Shown in pieces: positions 12,242-13,277 of a stretch of 13,277 nucleotides of DNA. Source of the stretch: an uncultured Sutterella sp. (GTDB lineage: Bacteria; Pseudomonadota; Gammaproteobacteria; Burkholderiales; Burkholderiaceae_F); contig CAJJMF010000055.1 of NCBI GenBank assembly GCA_905192805.1, forward strand, positions 1 to 13,277, in the 5' to 3' direction. Under the pieces are notes generated by a model. That model was not told where the DNA came from, did no database searches, and worked only from the letters and a program-made list of their open reading frames with translations. Both the position numbers and the translations under genes were made by a program. Each line of letters begins with the position of its first letter. Within the stretch, counting starts at the first letter, position 1.

Positions 12242-13123
12242 GTGGAAAAACGTGTCGTTTTCAAAAGTCGTTGGTTGCCTTTTCTGCTGGTCGCCCCGCA
12301 GTTAGCAATCACACTGATCTTTTTCTTCCTGCCGGCTGGTCAAGCCATGTACCAATCGGTACTGATGCAAGACGCTTTCGGTACAACCACAGAGTTCGTG
12401 GGATTGCATAATTTTGAATTACTGCTTCAAGACACCAATTACTTGAACAGTTTCAAAATTACGATGCTCTTCTCCGTGTTGGTGGCCGGCCTTGGTCTAG
12501 CCATTAGCTTAACGTTAGCGGTCTGCGCAGACCGCGTGATTCGTGGGGCTGGGGCTTATAAAACGTTCCTCATTTTGCCGTATGCCGTAGCACCGGCGGT
12601 GGCGGGGGTGTTGTGGATGTTTATCTTCAACCCGACGCTCGGCGTGCTCTCGTATGCGATGCGTCAGATGGGGTTTGAATGGGACTATTTGGTTAATGCC
12701 AATCAAGCGTTAACCTTGATTGTGATTGCTGCCGTTTGGAAGCAGGTGAGCTACAACTTCATCTTCTTCTTGGCAGGGTTACAGGCCATTCCGCGTTCCT
12801 TGTTGGAAGCTGCGGCAATGGACGGAGCAGGACCCTTCCGCCGTTTCTGGTCGGTAGTGTTCCCGCTTTTATCGCCCACGACGTTCTTCCTGCTCGTTAT
12901 GAATGTCGTCTATGCCTTCTTTGATACGTTTGCGATTATTGACGCAACCACGCAGGGTGGGCCTGGGCAAGAAACAACCGTATTGGTCTACAAAGTATTC
13001 GTGGACGGTTTCCGTAACATGGACTTTGGTGGCTCTGCTGCGCAGTCGGTGGTGCTGATGGTCATGGTGATTGTGCTCACTGTGTTCCAGTTCCGCTTCA
13101 TTGAACGCCGTGTGAACTACTAA
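12242..13123 (+). CDS. ugpA: sn-Glycerol-3-phosphate ABC transporter, permease UgpA
   Basis: Inner-membrane subunit of the Ugp importer, 293 residues and six membrane segments, forming the channel with UgpE. It aligns along its length with E. coli UgpA: SRWLPFLLVAPQLAITLIFF near the N-terminus, LPYAVAPAVAGVLWMF (112-127), WKQVSYNFIFF (166-176). The cytoplasmic EAA loop that docks the ATPase is EAAAMDGAGPFRRFW (189-203), and FFDTFAIIDA(A/T)TQGGP lies further on. The start is GTG, preceded only by a weak AGAGA ribosome-binding site, so translation may be lower than that of ugpB. ugpE follows after 15 bases. The assignment is firm. Confidence 0.96.
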   Translation: MEKRVVFKSRWLPFLLVAPQLAITLIFFFLPAGQAMYQSVLMQDAFGTTTEFVGLHNFELLLQDTNYLNSFKITMLFSVLVAGLGLAISLTLAVCADRVIRGAGAYKTFLILPYAVAPAVAGVLWMFIFNPTLGVLSYAMRQMGFEWDYLVNANQALTLIVIAAVWKQVSYNFIFFLAGLQAIPRSLLEAAAMDGAGPFRRFWSVVFPLLSPTTFFLLVMNVVYAFFDTFAIIDATTQGGPGQETTVLVYKVFVDGFRNMDFGGSAAQSVVLMVMVIVLTVFQFRFIERRVNY

Positions 13124-13138
13124 AGTGGGAGGGTAATC

Positions 13139-13277
13139 ATGGTAGAAAATCGTCCTTGGTTAAATTTTTTCACCCACTTGATTTTGATCTTGGGTGTTAT
13201 CGCGGTGGTCTTCCCCGTGTACATCGCCTTTGTGGCATCAACGCAGACGGCCGTCGAAGTGGAACAGGCTCCGATGA
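13139..13277 (+). CDS. ugpE: sn-Glycerol-3-phosphate ABC transporter, permease UgpE (3' end missing)
   Basis: The first 46 codons of the second membrane subunit are visible before the window ends. The protein begins MVENRPWLNFFTHLILILGV, nearly the same as E. coli UgpE (MIENRPWL...), and continues through the first membrane helix into a periplasmic stretch ending QAPM. The start ATG has GGGAGGG six bases upstream, and the gap from ugpA is 15 bases, so the two are translated from one message. The ATPase gene ugpC is expected further downstream but is not in the window. Confidence 0.93.
   Translation, partial: MVENRPWLNFFTHLILILGVIAVVFPVYIAFVASTQTAVEVEQAPM

Overview
The window looks like an ordinary chromosomal stretch of a Gram-negative proteobacterium, most likely a betaproteobacterium of the Burkholderiales. 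A gut-type Sutterellaceae-like lineage is my guess. This rests on protein-family resemblance, an ImuA/ImuB pair, a GC content that looks near balanced, and possible FNR-type control; no search could be run.

Layout: (1) 1-1487, the 3' part of an RhlE-type DEAD-box RNA helicase whose start lies before the window. (2) 1488-2203, a promoter, a structured RNA of about 155 nt ending in an intrinsic terminator, more stable hairpins, an orphan AbrB/SpoVT-type DNA-binding protein, and a second terminator. (3) 2336-3926 on the minus strand, gltX (glutamyl-tRNA synthetase), a strong terminator, then a separately promoted tRNA-Glu(CUC), which is a substrate of that enzyme. (4) 4139-5362 on the minus strand, a DUF401-type membrane permease, divergent from (5) 5587-6418 on the plus strand, a UPF0016-family (MneA-like) manganese exporter behind a yybP-ykoY-type Mn2+ riboswitch and a long hairpin that buries its Shine-Dalgarno sequence. 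(6) 6483-7903 on the minus strand, yggS (PLP homeostasis protein) and queH (epoxyqueuosine reductase), 11 nt apart and probably one operon. It converges on the exporter gene at a shared bidirectional terminator. (7) 7904-8340, an AT-rich intergenic region with a perfect FNR-type box and a perfect 14-bp palindrome. (8) 8341-10366, a small, highly diverged imuA-imuB pair (mutasome accessory proteins) with no dnaE2 beside it. (9) 10751 to the end, ugpB-ugpA-ugpE of the sn-glycerol-3-phosphate ABC importer, with a long structured leader before ugpB and two strong tandem hairpins between ugpB and ugpA. ugpE runs off the window.

The parts worth following up are non-coding: the manganese riboswitch with its probable translational platform, the unidentified terminator-bearing RNA in front of the orphan AbrB gene, the FNR box and palindrome before imuAB, and the ugpB-ugpA hairpins. 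The diverged imuAB cassette is the most unusual protein-coding feature. I see no CRISPR array, insertion sequence, integrase or phage gene.
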